Assembly (NCBI GenBank): GCA_027322215.1
Contig: DAHVRW010000002.1
Coordinates: 1-42,047 of the forward strand
Direction: 5' to 3'
Origin: Marinimicrobium sp.
GTDB taxonomy: Bacteria > Pseudomonadota > Gammaproteobacteria > Pseudomonadales > Cellvibrionaceae
DNA length: 42,047 nucleotides
The first letter of the stretch is position 1, and each line of letters begins with the position of its first letter. Position numbers and translations under genes: made by a program. The notes beneath the pieces are model-generated. The model made no database searches and was not told the origin of the DNA. It worked only from the letters and a program-made list of their open reading frames with translations. This document shows, piece after piece, positions 1 through 8,760 of this stretch.

Positions 1-320
1 GGCTTGGTGATGTAATCATCGGCGCCCACTTCCAGGCCCTGAATTTTGTTGTCCTCTTCACCTTTCGCGGTGAGCAAAATGATAGGCACCTTGGCGGTCA
101 CCTCGTCCTGCTTCAATCGACGGGTCAGCTCCAGACCACTGGTACCCGGCATCATCCAGTCCAATAGAACCAGATCCGGCCGATGATCGATGATGATGCT
201 GTGCGCGTCTTGCGCGTTGCTGGCCTCCAGACATTCGTAATCGGCCATCTCCAGCGCCACGCGCAACATATCGCGGATGGCCGCCTCATCGTCGACTATA
301 AGAATGGTACGCGTTGCCAT
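1..320 (-). CDS. phoB: PhoB, phosphate regulon response regulator (partial)
   Basis: The reverse strand from the ATG at 320 reads MATRTILIVDDEAAIRDML and continues to the window edge with no stop, so only about 106 N-terminal residues are present. They form a CheY-like receiver domain: the acidic pair in VDDE, the phosphoacceptor Asp in LVLLDWMMPG, the switch Thr in LLTAKGE and the Lys in DDYITK. The OmpR-type DNA-binding half lies outside the window. The name PhoB rests on the receiver sequence, the position behind ubiC-ubiA as in Pseudomonas, and a Pho box just upstream. PhoB is phosphorylated by PhoR when phosphate is scarce and activates phosphate-acquisition genes. It could be another OmpR-family regulator, but the Pho box makes that unlikely. 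Confidence 0.88.
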   Translation of the reverse strand, partial: MATRTILIVDDEAAIRDMLRVALEMADYECLEASNAQDAHSIIIDHRPDLVLLDWMMPGTSGLELTRRLKQDEVTAKVPIILLTAKGEEDNKIQGLEVGADDYITK

Positions 321-393
321 AAGTTTGCCCGCCAATAATCGAGTCCGCGTAATGGAAACGTGTCGATGCGGACGCAGAAAACTTCGTCTTTAG

Positions 394-427
394 ATTAAAC
401 GCTCTGCGTGTTACAGATTTATGACAA
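394..427 (-). promoter_or_regulatory. Pho box and -10 of phoB (probable autoregulated promoter)
   Basis: On the minus strand TTGTCAT-AAAT-CTGTAAC (427 to 410) matches the Pho box layout of two CTGTCAT-like heptamers separated by four A/T bases, with 6/7 and 5/7 matches. Ten bases further on is TTTAAT (399-394), the distance expected when PhoB replaces a -35 element. It lies between the ubiA stop and the phoB start and points at phoB, which suggests positive autoregulation. Confidence 0.75.
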
Positions 428-449
428 AGCTCGCTGGCGTCCCCGCACC

Positions 450-1373
450 TTAACCCCTAAGGGCAAACTCCAGAGCGATGCCCACAAAAACGCTAAAGCC
501 CACCCAATTGTTATTGAGAAACGCCCGAAAACACCGCCCACGCTCGCGGTGGCGAATCAGGTATTGCTGATAGACGAACAACACGGCCGCTACCGCCAGA
601 CCCAAATAGTAATAACGTCCCAGCTCGAAGCGCCCACCCACCATAACCAGTGCATAGAGGGTCATCAATTGCAAAATAGCGGTTATGACGCGATCCAGAT
701 CGCCGAACAGCACAGCGGTGGATTTCACCCCCACGTGCAGATCATCGTCGCGATCCACCATGGCGTAGAACGTGTCGTACACCACCGTCCACACGACCAC
801 GGCGGTATACAGCAACCAGACATCCTCACCCAAGCTGCCTCGCTGCGCGGCGAAGGCCATGGGCACCGCCCAGGCAAAGGCGGCCCCCAAAACCACTTGG
901 GGCAAATGGGTGTAGCGTTTCATAAACGGGTAACAAAACGCCAGCGCTACGGCCACAAACGCCAGTTTCACCGTAAACGGATCGGTAAGCAGCACCAGCA
1001 CAAACGCCACTAAACACAAGACCACAAACAAAATAATGGCCTCGCGGCTAGACACCTCACCGGTGGCCATGGGACGCTCGCGAGTGCGTTTGACATGCCC
1101 GTCGACGTTGCGGTCGGCAAAATCGTTAATCACGCAACCGGCGGAGCGCATCACAAACACCCCCAGCACAAAAATAACTAACAGATGCCAGCTGGGGAAG
1201 CCCTCAGCGGCCAGCCACAACGCCCACAGCGTGGGCCAAAGCAATAAGAAGGTACCGATGGGTCGGTTCAAGCGAGTCAGGCGCAAGTACACACCGAGAC
1301 GCTCACGGCTGCGCGTCCATAGGGTGTGCTGTGAACGGGGCTTAGCGCGACGACGAGAGGCAGATGGCTTCAT
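450..1373 (-). CDS. ubiA: UbiA, 4-hydroxybenzoate polyprenyltransferase
   Basis: This inner-membrane prenyltransferase attaches the polyprenyl tail to 4-hydroxybenzoate, the second committed step of ubiquinone synthesis. At 307 aa it is near the usual 290. Both Asp-rich Mg-diphosphate motifs are visible: [19 protein letters not shown] at about residues 83-101 and [20 protein letters not shown] in the second half. The body is a series of hydrophobic helices after a basic N-terminus. Its ATG overlaps the ubiC stop as ATGA, so the two are probably translationally coupled and the lyase product passes to the next enzyme. phoB follows in the same direction but has its own promoter. Confidence 0.96.
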   Translation of the reverse strand: MKPSASRRRAKPRSQHTLWTRSRERLGVYLRLTRLNRPIGTFLLLWPTLWALWLAAEGFPSWHLLVIFVLGVFVMRSAGCVINDFADRNVDGHVKRTRERPMATGEVSSREAIILFVVLCLVAFVLVLLTDPFTVKLAFVAVALAFCYPFMKRYTHLPQVVLGAAFAWAVPMAFAAQRGSLGEDVWLLYTAVVVWTVVYDTFYAMVDRDDDLHVGVKSTAVLFGDLDRVITAILQLMTLYALVMVGGRFELGRYYYLGLAVAAVLFVYQQYLIRHRERGRCFRAFLNNNWVGFSVFVGIALEFALRG

Positions 1374-1969
1374 AGCGATAAACTGTGTGTAAATTGTGGC
1401 AAAAACACTTCACTCACCAACAAGGGTTTGCCCTCTAAGGAGAACACTGAACGGCGCCCCCAAAGAGGTTCGTCCGTAACCAATTCAGCGGGTAGATACG
1501 GCTGCTCCGGATGGATGCAGCTGAACTGCAACGCGCCGCGGCGCAGGCCGGGCTGAGCAAATAGGAAGGTTCCCAACGGTCGCTCGCGCAGCCAGCGTAA
1601 TTGACGCAAACGCCCGGTCAAGCTGGTCAGCGGCACCAGACTGCGAGCGAACACCCAAGGCTGGCCTCGGCCAAACAGCACCACTTCGCGTACCAGTGCC
1701 TGGCGGCCGGCCGTCATGCCCAGTAAGCGCTGTTCAGATAACAGTGGGCGCGCTACCACCTGATGCAGCACCTGGACCCTAAAATCCCCCTGGCTGCGCG
1801 CCACCAGTTTAGCGGTCAGCGAGCCTTGATCCAACAGCCAGGGCTGGAGTGCACGGGGCGGAGTTATCCCCTGACTGCGCAAACGGCTGGGCGCATACCA
1901 ACGCGGAGCACAACCCATGCCACGGCGCGACGCCGAGCGGTGCTCCTGAAGCTGGGGTAAGCGGGACAT
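1370..1969 (-). CDS. ubiC: UbiC, chorismate pyruvate-lyase
   Basis: UbiC converts chorismate to 4-hydroxybenzoate and pyruvate and opens the ubiquinone pathway in the cytoplasm. Family features are visible: RSLVPL-type strands, [13 protein letters not shown] (the conserved Arg and PLG region) and a late Glu in SEVFLP. The track extends to a TTG at 1996. The ATG at 1969 (MSRLPQLQ) gives 199 aa, still longer than E. coli UbiC at about 165, and is preferred, although a purine-rich GGGAAGAG about 17 bases upstream means the TTG cannot be excluded. It overlaps ubiA by four bases and is transcribed away from the symporter gene. Confidence 0.9.
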   Translation of the reverse strand: MSRLPQLQEHRSASRRGMGCAPRWYAPSRLRSQGITPPRALQPWLLDQGSLTAKLVARSQGDFRVQVLHQVVARPLLSEQRLLGMTAGRQALVREVVLFGRGQPWVFARSLVPLTSLTGRLRQLRWLRERPLGTFLFAQPGLRRGALQFSCIHPEQPYLPAELVTDEPLWGRRSVFSLEGKPLLVSEVFLPQFTHSLSL

Positions 1970-2059
1970 AAATACCGACAAAAACTCTTCCCTCAACGGC
2001 GTGGGCGTAAAATCGGCATTCTAACAGGTTCGGCCCGAGCCGCACTTTACCGTGCCCGC

Positions 2060-2088
2060 TTGACTTGCTTTAATGGGCCCGGCTTAAC
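2060..2088 (+). promoter_or_regulatory. Weak candidate sigma70 promoter for the symporter gene
   Basis: TTGACT (2060-2065) and CTTAAC (2083-2088) are separated by 17 bases, 54 bases before the symporter ATG. The -35 is good and the -10 is poor. It is the best pair I see in the ubiC/symporter divergent gap. Confidence 0.25.
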
Positions 2089-2142
2089 AATCGGCTTCCG
2101 TACTGGCGACGGCTACCCACGATAAGATAACAAGAGCAATCT

Positions 2143-3408
2143 ATGAGTCTGACAAAACGCATCATCCTGGCCATGGTTTTGGGTATCGTGGTAGGAGCAG
2201 TAATACACCTAATTCCCGGACTGGATGAAAGCCACACACTCTACCGGGTGGTCGTGAGCGGGTTGTTTGACGCCGTGGGCCAGATGTTTATCTCATCGCT
2301 GATGCTGCTCGTAGTGCCCCTGGTATTTGTGTCGTTGGTATGCGGCAGCGCCACTTTAGGGGCGGATAGCCGCATGGGCATCATGGCCCTGAAAACCCTC
2401 GGTTTTTATTTGCTCACCACGGCGTTAGCCATCACCCTGGCGATCACGCTGGCCACTTTGCTTGGGCCCGGAAAAAGCGTTCACCTGGCCGCGCCTGAAG
2501 TGACTGGAAGCACCAACGTATCCGCACCTTCCATAAAAGATACTTTGATCAACATGATTCCCAGCAACCCCATCGGCGCCATGGCCGAGGGCAACATGCT
2601 GCAAGTGATCGTGTTCGCGTTGCTGTTGGGCATTGCCATTTCACGCACCGGAGGGGAACCGAGCCGCTATCTTCTGGAGTTTTTTGAGCATCTGAATGCG
2701 GCGGTTCTCAAGCTCGTCATGTTGGTGATGGAGCTGGCGCCTTACGGTGTGTTTTGCCTATTGGCCAAACTGTTTTCCGAGCTGGGCTGGAGCACACTCG
2801 TCGATTTAGGCTTTTATTTCGCTGTGGTGCTGACGGCACTGCTGCTACATGGCCTGGGTGTTTACAGTCTGTTGTTAAAGATCCTGACAGGGCTGAATCC
2901 CATCACGTTTTTACGAAAGATGCAGCCGGTATTATTGTTTGCGTTCACGACCGCCTCCAGCAATGCCACCATACCGGTAACGCTGCGCACGGTGGAGCAG
3001 GAGCTTGGGATCGACAATAAGGTAGCGTCATTCACGGTGCCCCTGGGGGCTACTGTTAATATGGATGGCACATCCATTATGCAGGGCGTCGCCACCGTGT
3101 TTATCGCACAGGTTTACGGCATCGACATCGGCATAACCGGCTATCTCATGGTGGTACTCACCGCCACTTTGGCCTCCGTCGGTACGGCGGGCATTCCCAG
3201 CGTGGGGCTCGTTACCCTGGCCATGGTGCTGCAACAAGCGGGGCTGCCGGTGGAAGGTATTGCCATGATCATTGGTGTGGATCGGTTGCTGGACATGGTG
3301 CGCACCTCGGTGAACGTCACCGGCGACGCGTTGGTGTCCACCGTTGTGGCCGATAGCGAAGGTTTGCTGGACCGGGACCGCTTTAAAGCGCCCCGTGGCC
3401 CGATCTGA
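2143..3408 (+). CDS. Dicarboxylate/amino acid:cation symporter (DAACS family)
   Basis: A 421-aa inner-membrane secondary transporter of the GltPh/GltP/DctA fold that couples uptake of glutamate, aspartate or C4-dicarboxylates to Na+ or H+. Signature elements are present in order: multiple N-terminal helices, the Ser-rich HP1 loop TTASSNATIPVT at about residues 268-279, the TM7 motif NMDGT at about 306-310, the HP2 region GTAGIPSVG and the TM8 run DRLLDMVRTSVNVTGDA, which carries the Asp, Arg and Asn used for cation and substrate binding. Sequence alone does not settle dicarboxylate against glutamate, so no symbol is given. It converges on the thioesterase gene with only 12 bases between stops. 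Confidence 0.93.
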   Translation: MSLTKRIILAMVLGIVVGAVIHLIPGLDESHTLYRVVVSGLFDAVGQMFISSLMLLVVPLVFVSLVCGSATLGADSRMGIMALKTLGFYLLTTALAITLAITLATLLGPGKSVHLAAPEVTGSTNVSAPSIKDTLINMIPSNPIGAMAEGNMLQVIVFALLLGIAISRTGGEPSRYLLEFFEHLNAAVLKLVMLVMELAPYGVFCLLAKLFSELGWSTLVDLGFYFAVVLTALLLHGLGVYSLLLKILTGLNPITFLRKMQPVLLFAFTTASSNATIPVTLRTVEQELGIDNKVASFTVPLGATVNMDGTSIMQGVATVFIAQVYGIDIGITGYLMVVLTATLASVGTAGIPSVGLVTLAMVLQQAGLPVEGIAMIIGVDRLLDMVRTSVNVTGDALVSTVVADSEGLLDRDRFKAPRGPI

Positions 3409-3420
3409 TTCCGGCACGCA

Positions 3421-3855
3421 TCATTCGGCCGCAAACCAGGCGCGAATCGACTCGGGCAAGGGTCGGGATTTTCCTTCACCGTCCACCCAGACAATCTTGG
3501 AGCTGGCTTCAGCAGCGGGCTGGTTGGGGTCCGCGTGGGTGTACATTTTGTAATACACCATAAAACTGGAGCGGCCTGGCTCAGCGGCGGTGCAATCCAG
3601 GCGCAGCGTGTCCGGATAAAACACCGGGCGAAGAAAACTGCACTCGATGGTTACCACAACCGGATAACTCTCTGGCGATACCGAGATGTTGCGCTCGGCC
3701 AGCCACAAAAAGCGCGCCTCTTCGCAATAGCGCAAATAAAGGGTGTTATTCACGTGCCCGAAGGCGTCCATATCGCCCCAGCGTAACGGAATTTCGCAGG
3801 AGAAATGGCTCGCCCTGCCGCTATGGTCCTGTTCGGTTTCCCTATTAGCTCCCAT
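3421..3855 (-). CDS. Acyl-CoA thioesterase, 4HBT hot-dog family
   Basis: A single hot-dog domain of 144 aa. The diagnostic segment RWGDMDAFGHVNNTLYLRYCEEAR holds the catalytic Asp and the HVNN turn of the YbgC/FadM-type 4-hydroxybenzoyl-CoA thioesterase family. Such enzymes hydrolyse acyl-CoA thioesters in the cytoplasm; the substrate cannot be read from sequence. The track starts at TTG (3864), but the ATG at 3855 is a better start because the only GGAG upstream would be too close to the TTG. It lies 69 bases downstream of the HDOD gene in the same direction and could be co-transcribed with it. Confidence 0.88.
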   Translation of the reverse strand: MGANRETEQDHSGRASHFSCEIPLRWGDMDAFGHVNNTLYLRYCEEARFLWLAERNISVSPESYPVVVTIECSFLRPVFYPDTLRLDCTAAEPGRSSFMVYYKMYTHADPNQPAAEASSKIVWVDGEGKSRPLPESIRAWFAAE

Positions 3856-3924
3856 ACCTAACAAACTCCATGTCCGATTGAGGTGCGCTGGTTCTGGCGC
3901 GCGAAAATTGGATCAGAGCCGCGC

Positions 3925-5325
3925 TCAGGGCCCGCCCAAGTGTGTCGCTATTTCGTCCAACTCGGTGGCCGATTCCAATATGTTGGCCACAGTGGCATGA
4001 GCTTTTTCGGCATCCAGATGCAGCTCCGCAAACAGCTCGTCCGGAATGGCCAGTTTTGGACCGCGCCCAACATCGTGTTGCAACAAAAGCCGTTTGGCGA
4101 CAAAAATCAGTTTCGCGTATTGCGCGTGCTCGCCCCGATAGCCGGGGTTATTCTGGTGCCTCAGCCCCTGAACAATTTCCTCGGGCATGGACCAAAGGGA
4201 CATGAGCGTGCCCGCCAGCTGGTCGCGCGTCACTCCCAGCAGGTGGCGCTCAATGGTCTGCGGCATCACGTGTGGGTTGGCCTCGGCCAGGCGACAATAC
4301 TGGCTGAAATAGGGAGGAAACACCTCCGCCAGAATCAGGTAACCAAAGCTGTGTAGCAGCCCCCCTAAATAAGCCATGCCGAAATCAGGACGCTCCTCCC
4401 GGGGAATCGCGGTAACCAACCCCTCGATGGTAGCGGCCGTATACACCGCTTCCTGCCAATAGCTCTGGTAGCCGTTGGGGCCATCTTTGGGAAGGTGCAG
4501 GGTGCGCCCTAGGGCTAAGCCCAGGGCCAGGTTGAGAACCATATCGAATCCCAGCACCCGTACGATCGCGTCCTGAACGGAGCGGATTTTTCCCGGCGCG
4601 GAATAGTACGGAGACGCGGCCCAGCTGACCACTTGGGCCGACAGACTTGGGTCGGTCTCAACCACTTCCGCCAGATCACTGATATCGGCTTCGGGGTCCA
4701 CACGCAAGTTGATAATTCGCTGGGCGGTCTCCGACAGCAGGGGCAGTTCCAGGGTTTCTTCCAGGCGCTGACGGATACGAAGCTGTGTAAAGTTCTGGAC
4801 CGCGCCTAAAATTTGCTCGCTGTCGGTACTGGGATCGACGTCCTGCTCCAGCGGTGCCAAGGGCACAGCGATATCGCAAATAATGGCGCCTTTCAGTACG
4901 CGTTCAAAGTCTTTGCGCTCCAGATGTAACAAAAGGGCATCGTCGCCGGATTCTAACAGTAAGCTTTCTTTGTCCAGCAGACGCCGATCCACCAACGTGG
5001 GTAGATTGGCCAGTTTGGGCAGCGCCGGCACGGATCGCAGACTGTGGCTATCGCAAAACTGACGCACATCTTCCAAACTGGTGGCGTACAGTTCGCGCTC
5101 CATCTGTCGATTGACGGCGTGTAAATCCAGCAGCGTGTCGGCACCCACCACTGCCAACACACGGCCGCGACCGTCCTCCAACAGCACCGACTTGGCTGCA
5201 CCGACATTACGCAGATGCTGGTCATGCCATAGGGCCTGGTTGTCGGCGCCCTTCGGTGTCTCAGCGATGTCGTAGCGAATGTTCTGATCGTTGAGCAGAG
5301 CCTCAACACTGGTCGGTACTGGCAC
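3925..5325 (-). CDS. YbaK-like and HDOD domain fusion protein
   Basis: A 466-aa cytoplasmic two-domain protein. Residues about 1-150 resemble the YbaK/ProX tRNA-editing fold: a core Lys in AAKSVLLEDG, a strand VLAVVGADTLLDLHAVN, then SVPALPKL and LVDRRLLDKESLLLESG like the closing strands of that family. Residues about 185-440 form an HDOD domain (LPLLSETAQRIINLRVDP, DPSLSAQVVSWA, SVQDAIVRVLGFDMV, GLLHSFGYLIL). HDOD domains resemble HD hydrolases without a full metal site and usually act in signalling. The start is a GTG with AAGGAG six bases upstream. Whether the YbaK half still edits aminoacyl-tRNA is unknown; a regulatory role is more likely. Confidence 0.85.
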   Translation of the reverse strand: MPVPTSVEALLNDQNIRYDIAETPKGADNQALWHDQHLRNVGAAKSVLLEDGRGRVLAVVGADTLLDLHAVNRQMERELYATSLEDVRQFCDSHSLRSVPALPKLANLPTLVDRRLLDKESLLLESGDDALLLHLERKDFERVLKGAIICDIAVPLAPLEQDVDPSTDSEQILGAVQNFTQLRIRQRLEETLELPLLSETAQRIINLRVDPEADISDLAEVVETDPSLSAQVVSWAASPYYSAPGKIRSVQDAIVRVLGFDMVLNLALGLALGRTLHLPKDGPNGYQSYWQEAVYTAATIEGLVTAIPREERPDFGMAYLGGLLHSFGYLILAEVFPPYFSQYCRLAEANPHVMPQTIERHLLGVTRDQLAGTLMSLWSMPEEIVQGLRHQNNPGYRGEHAQYAKLIFVAKRLLLQHDVGRGPKLAIPDELFAELHLDAEKAHATVANILESATELDEIATHLGGP

Positions 5326-5577
5326 AATCGGCTCCTTCTTTGGACAAAAGGTCGCCCTAGGGGCGGCGCAGTGGCGGATTTCTTAACTCGCTCCGCCAGT
5401 GTGTAAGAAGTGAGAGGCTTGTTCAAGCTCGCGGTGACTGGACCCAGGGTAAGCTCAGGCCCGCTCAAACTCTTACCCTTTGATAATAACAGTGTAGCCC
5501 ATGGGGCGGTCTACGAGCGGATGTTAAAAACCTGTCGGGAATTCTTAAATCTGCCCTGCAGCGGTCTATACTTGGGC

Positions 5578-7668
5578 CTATACCTGTAAATATCGAGGAT
5601 TGTCCCCCAGCCAGCGATGGATAATGTTCTGGCACAGCTCCGGGTGCTCCCGCAACAAACGCTGAGCGCCATGTTGTACCTGAGGCAGCAAGTCCGAATC
5701 CCGCACCACGTCGGCAATTTTAAACTGCAGATCACCGGTTTGGCGGGTACCCAGCACTTCACCTGGCCCGCGCAGTCGCAAGTCTTCCTCCGCGATCACA
5801 AAGCCATCGCTGTGCTCACGCATGATCCGCAGCCGCTCGCGGCCGTGACGGGATAGGGGCGAGCCGTACAGCAATACGCAGTGGCTGGCGGCCGCGCCCC
5901 GGCCCACGCGCCCGCGCAGTTGGTGCAGCTGGGCCAGACCGAGGCGCTCGGGGTTTTCAATGATCATTAGGCTGGCGTTGGGCACGTCCACCCCCACTTC
6001 GATCACAGTAGTAGCCACCAGAAGGTCGATGGCGCCGTCTTTGAACGCCTTCATGGTGGCTTCTTTTTCTTTGCCTTTGAGCCGGCCATGCACCAAGCCC
6101 ACCTTGAGCCCTCCGAGTGTTTCCCGAAGCGACTCGGCGGTAACTTCCGCCGCCTGGGCAGCCAGTGTTTCCGATTCTTCGATCAGCGTACACACCCAAT
6201 AGGCCTGACGGCCCTGGGCGCAGGCCTCGCGCACCCTCGCCACCACCTGATCGCGCCGCTGCTGGCTAATTACAACGGTGGTTACCGGCGTGCGGCCAGG
6301 CGGTAACTCATCAATTACCGAGCTATCCAGATCGGCATAGGCGCTCATGGCCAGGGTGCGAGGAATAGGCGTGGCGGTCATGATCAGCTGATGGGGACGG
6401 AGCCCATCATGGGCCCCTTTTTGGCGCAGCGACAAGCGTTGGTGAACGCCGAAGCGGTGCTGCTCATCGATAATAATCAGCCCGAGCCGGGCGAAGATCA
6501 CATCCTCTTGAAACAGGGCGTGGGTTCCCACCGCCACCTGCGCTGCGCCGCTAGCCAACTGTTCCAGCTCCTGGCGTCGACGCCCCGCGCTCAAGCGTCC
6601 CGTCAGCCAACCCAGCTGTATACCCAGAGGCTCCAGCCAGGCACCGAAGTTGTGCCGATGCTGCTCCGCGAGGATTTCAGTGGGGGCCATGATGGCCACT
6701 TGAAAACCACTGGTGACGGCGGTCAGGGCCGCCAGGGCGGCTACCAGGGTTTTGCCGGAACCAACGTCGCCTTGCAGCAAGCGCAACATGGGTGTGGACT
6801 GGGTTAAATCGGCGGCGATCTCCGCACTGACTCGCTCTTGCGCCCCGGTTGGCGTAAAGGGCAGCCCCTGCAAAAACCGCCGCATTACGTCCGGGTCCGG
6901 ACGCAACTGTGGGGCCCGCTCTGCCTGGGTTTGCCGACGCAGCAACAACAGGCTCAAGTGGTGAGCCAGCAGCTCCTCGAAGGCCAGGCGGCGCTGGTAG
7001 GGGTGCTCGCCCGCCAGCAATTGCTCTACGCGCGCATCGCTCGGCGGTGCATGCAAATAACGCAAAGCCTCCACCAGCGACACCTGATGAAGTTCGCGCC
7101 GCAGTGATTCCGGCAACAGCTCGGTTAACGGGTGCTGATCCAGACAGCCGATCGCCTGAGTGGCCAGGGCCCGCATACGCGGCTGGGTCAGACCCTCGGT
7201 GGCCGGATAGACCGGGGTTAGCCGCGCCTCCAACGGCCGAGGCGTGTCCCCATCCAGCACCTCGTATTCGGGATGATAAAACTCCAGACCGGAGGCACCT
7301 CGGCGCGCCTCGCCGAAGCAGCGCAAACGGGTGCCTACCAGCAGCTTATCTTTCTGGGCGGCGGAAAAATGAAAAAAACGCAAGGTGACTGTGCCGGTGC
7401 CGTCCTGCAACCGACATACTAAACTGCGGCGGCGAGCGTAAACGATATCGCAGGCGCGAATCTCGCCCTCGATCACCGCGCTGGTATTGGGTTGCAGCGC
7501 GGCCAGAGGGGTCACCCGGGTTCGGTCCAGATAGCGGGCCGGCAAATGAAACAGTACATCCTGAACGGTATGCAGGCCGAGTTTGTCCAGTTTAGCCGCG
7601 AGCTTAGGGCCGACCCCTTTAAGAACCGTCACCGGTAAACGCTCCAAGCTGATGACGGCGGTGCTCAC
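5578..7668 (-). CDS. recG: RecG, ATP-dependent branched-DNA helicase
   Basis: RecG remodels stalled replication forks and branch-migrates Holliday junctions. At 696 aa it has normal length. An N-terminal wedge/OB-fold region (about 1-260) contains the HhH-like VLKGVGPKLAAKLDKLG and the OB strands. The helicase core follows with Walker A GDVGSGKT, motif II DEQH, motif III MTATPIPRT and the C-terminal motifs VGVDVPNASLMIIE and QLRGRVGRG. The start is a GTG three bases after the oxyR stop, with GGAG in the end of oxyR serving as its ribosome site, so the two are an operon. Confidence 0.97.
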   Translation of the reverse strand: MSTAVISLERLPVTVLKGVGPKLAAKLDKLGLHTVQDVLFHLPARYLDRTRVTPLAALQPNTSAVIEGEIRACDIVYARRRSLVCRLQDGTGTVTLRFFHFSAAQKDKLLVGTRLRCFGEARRGASGLEFYHPEYEVLDGDTPRPLEARLTPVYPATEGLTQPRMRALATQAIGCLDQHPLTELLPESLRRELHQVSLVEALRYLHAPPSDARVEQLLAGEHPYQRRLAFEELLAHHLSLLLLRRQTQAERAPQLRPDPDVMRRFLQGLPFTPTGAQERVSAEIAADLTQSTPMLRLLQGDVGSGKTLVAALAALTAVTSGFQVAIMAPTEILAEQHRHNFGAWLEPLGIQLGWLTGRLSAGRRRQELEQLASGAAQVAVGTHALFQEDVIFARLGLIIIDEQHRFGVHQRLSLRQKGAHDGLRPHQLIMTATPIPRTLAMSAYADLDSSVIDELPPGRTPVTTVVISQQRRDQVVARVREACAQGRQAYWVCTLIEESETLAAQAAEVTAESLRETLGGLKVGLVHGRLKGKEKEATMKAFKDGAIDLLVATTVIEVGVDVPNASLMIIENPERLGLAQLHQLRGRVGRGAAASHCVLLYGSPLSRHGRERLRIMREHSDGFVIAEEDLRLRGPGEVLGTRQTGDLQFKIADVVRDSDLLPQVQHGAQRLLREHPELCQNIIHRWLGDNPRYLQV

Positions 7669-7671
7669 AGG

Positions 7672-8592
7672 TTATTCGGCTCCGGGCATGCGGCACATGT
7701 TGATGGCTCGGCGCAGCGCATCGATAGCCTTAAACCGTGGGAAACTGGCGCGCCAGGCAAGAGCGATAGTGCGGCTGGGCGCGGGCGGCGCAAACGGCCG
7801 AGTGACGAGAACATCGGAGGAGTAACCGGTGGTCATCGCCGCCGAAAGCGGCAACACAGTGATACCCAGCCCCGAAGCCACCATATGCCGCAACGTCTCC
7901 AGAGAGCTGCCCTCGCCGGCGGTGCGCCGGCGGCCGGTGGCGTCGTCAGCGCTGCTTTGCAGATGGGGGCAAGCGGCCAGCACCTGGTCGCGAAAGCAGT
8001 GACCCTCGCCCAGCAACAGCACGTTATGCTCATCCAAATCATCGGGTGCAATGACGTCTTTGGCGGCCAGAGGATGATCGGTGGGCATGAGCACCACAAA
8101 ATGCTCATCAAACAGCGGCTGGGTGACCACATCGGCCTCGGAAAACGGCAATGCGACAATAATCACGTCCAGCTCGCCCTTGCGCAGCCGCTGGCGCAAG
8201 GTGGCGGTGTAGCCCTCTTCCACATACAAGGGCATTTTGTCAGCGACTTTCTGCAGCTCGGGGATAAAGTGCGGCAGCAGATAGGGACCGACGGTGTAGA
8301 TCGCGCCCACGTTCAGCGGACTGCTGAGCTGGTCTTTGCCGGCGTTAGCGATGTCCTGGATCGCGGAGGCCTGCTCTAAAACCAGATGGGCCTGGGCGAC
8401 AATTTTCTCCCCCAAGGGCGTTGCTTGCACCCGGGATTTGGAGCGCTCGAACAGGGCCACACCCAATTCTTCTTCAAGCTTTTTGACCGCGATACTCAAC
8501 GTGGGCTGACTCACAAAGCAGCGCTCAGCGGCACGGCCAAAGTGCTGCTCCTGGGCCAACGTTACGATGTATCGCAGTTCTGTTAAAGTCAT
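7672..8592 (-). CDS. oxyR: OxyR, peroxide-sensing LysR-type regulator
   Basis: A 306-aa LysR-family activator of peroxide defence. The N-terminal winged helix is typical (LRYIVTLAQEQHFGRAAERCFVSQPTLS). The effector domain carries GEGHCFRDQVLAACP; counted from the chosen start the cysteines fall at residues 199 and 208, exactly the redox pair of E. coli OxyR, so the peroxide switch is probably intact. The ATG at 8592 has GAGG upstream; the track's GTG at 8604 adds four residues and overlaps this ribosome site. recG follows by three bases. I do not see katG, ahpC or other target genes nearby. Confidence 0.95.
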   Translation of the reverse strand: MTLTELRYIVTLAQEQHFGRAAERCFVSQPTLSIAVKKLEEELGVALFERSKSRVQATPLGEKIVAQAHLVLEQASAIQDIANAGKDQLSSPLNVGAIYTVGPYLLPHFIPELQKVADKMPLYVEEGYTATLRQRLRKGELDVIIVALPFSEADVVTQPLFDEHFVVLMPTDHPLAAKDVIAPDDLDEHNVLLLGEGHCFRDQVLAACPHLQSSADDATGRRRTAGEGSSLETLRHMVASGLGITVLPLSAAMTTGYSSDVLVTRPFAPPAPSRTIALAWRASFPRFKAIDALRRAINMCRMPGAE

Positions 8593-8760
8593 GGATGAGC
8601 GCACCTCAAAATATGGGCTGGCTGCCAGTGTGCAGGGAGCTCACTGAAGGTTCCCTACCGACATATTCAACGCAGGATGTTTAGTAATGACTATCAACCA
8701 GACCCGACAAATAGTTTGGTCAAGCGCCAAGTGTGCCCTGTTCGTGAGCGTTACGCAAAG

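Noticed and set aside
408-1013. 201-aa plus-strand ORF opposite ubiA
   Set aside because: It is a shadow of ubiA: His/Gln-rich antisense composition, no ribosome site and a Pho box at its start.
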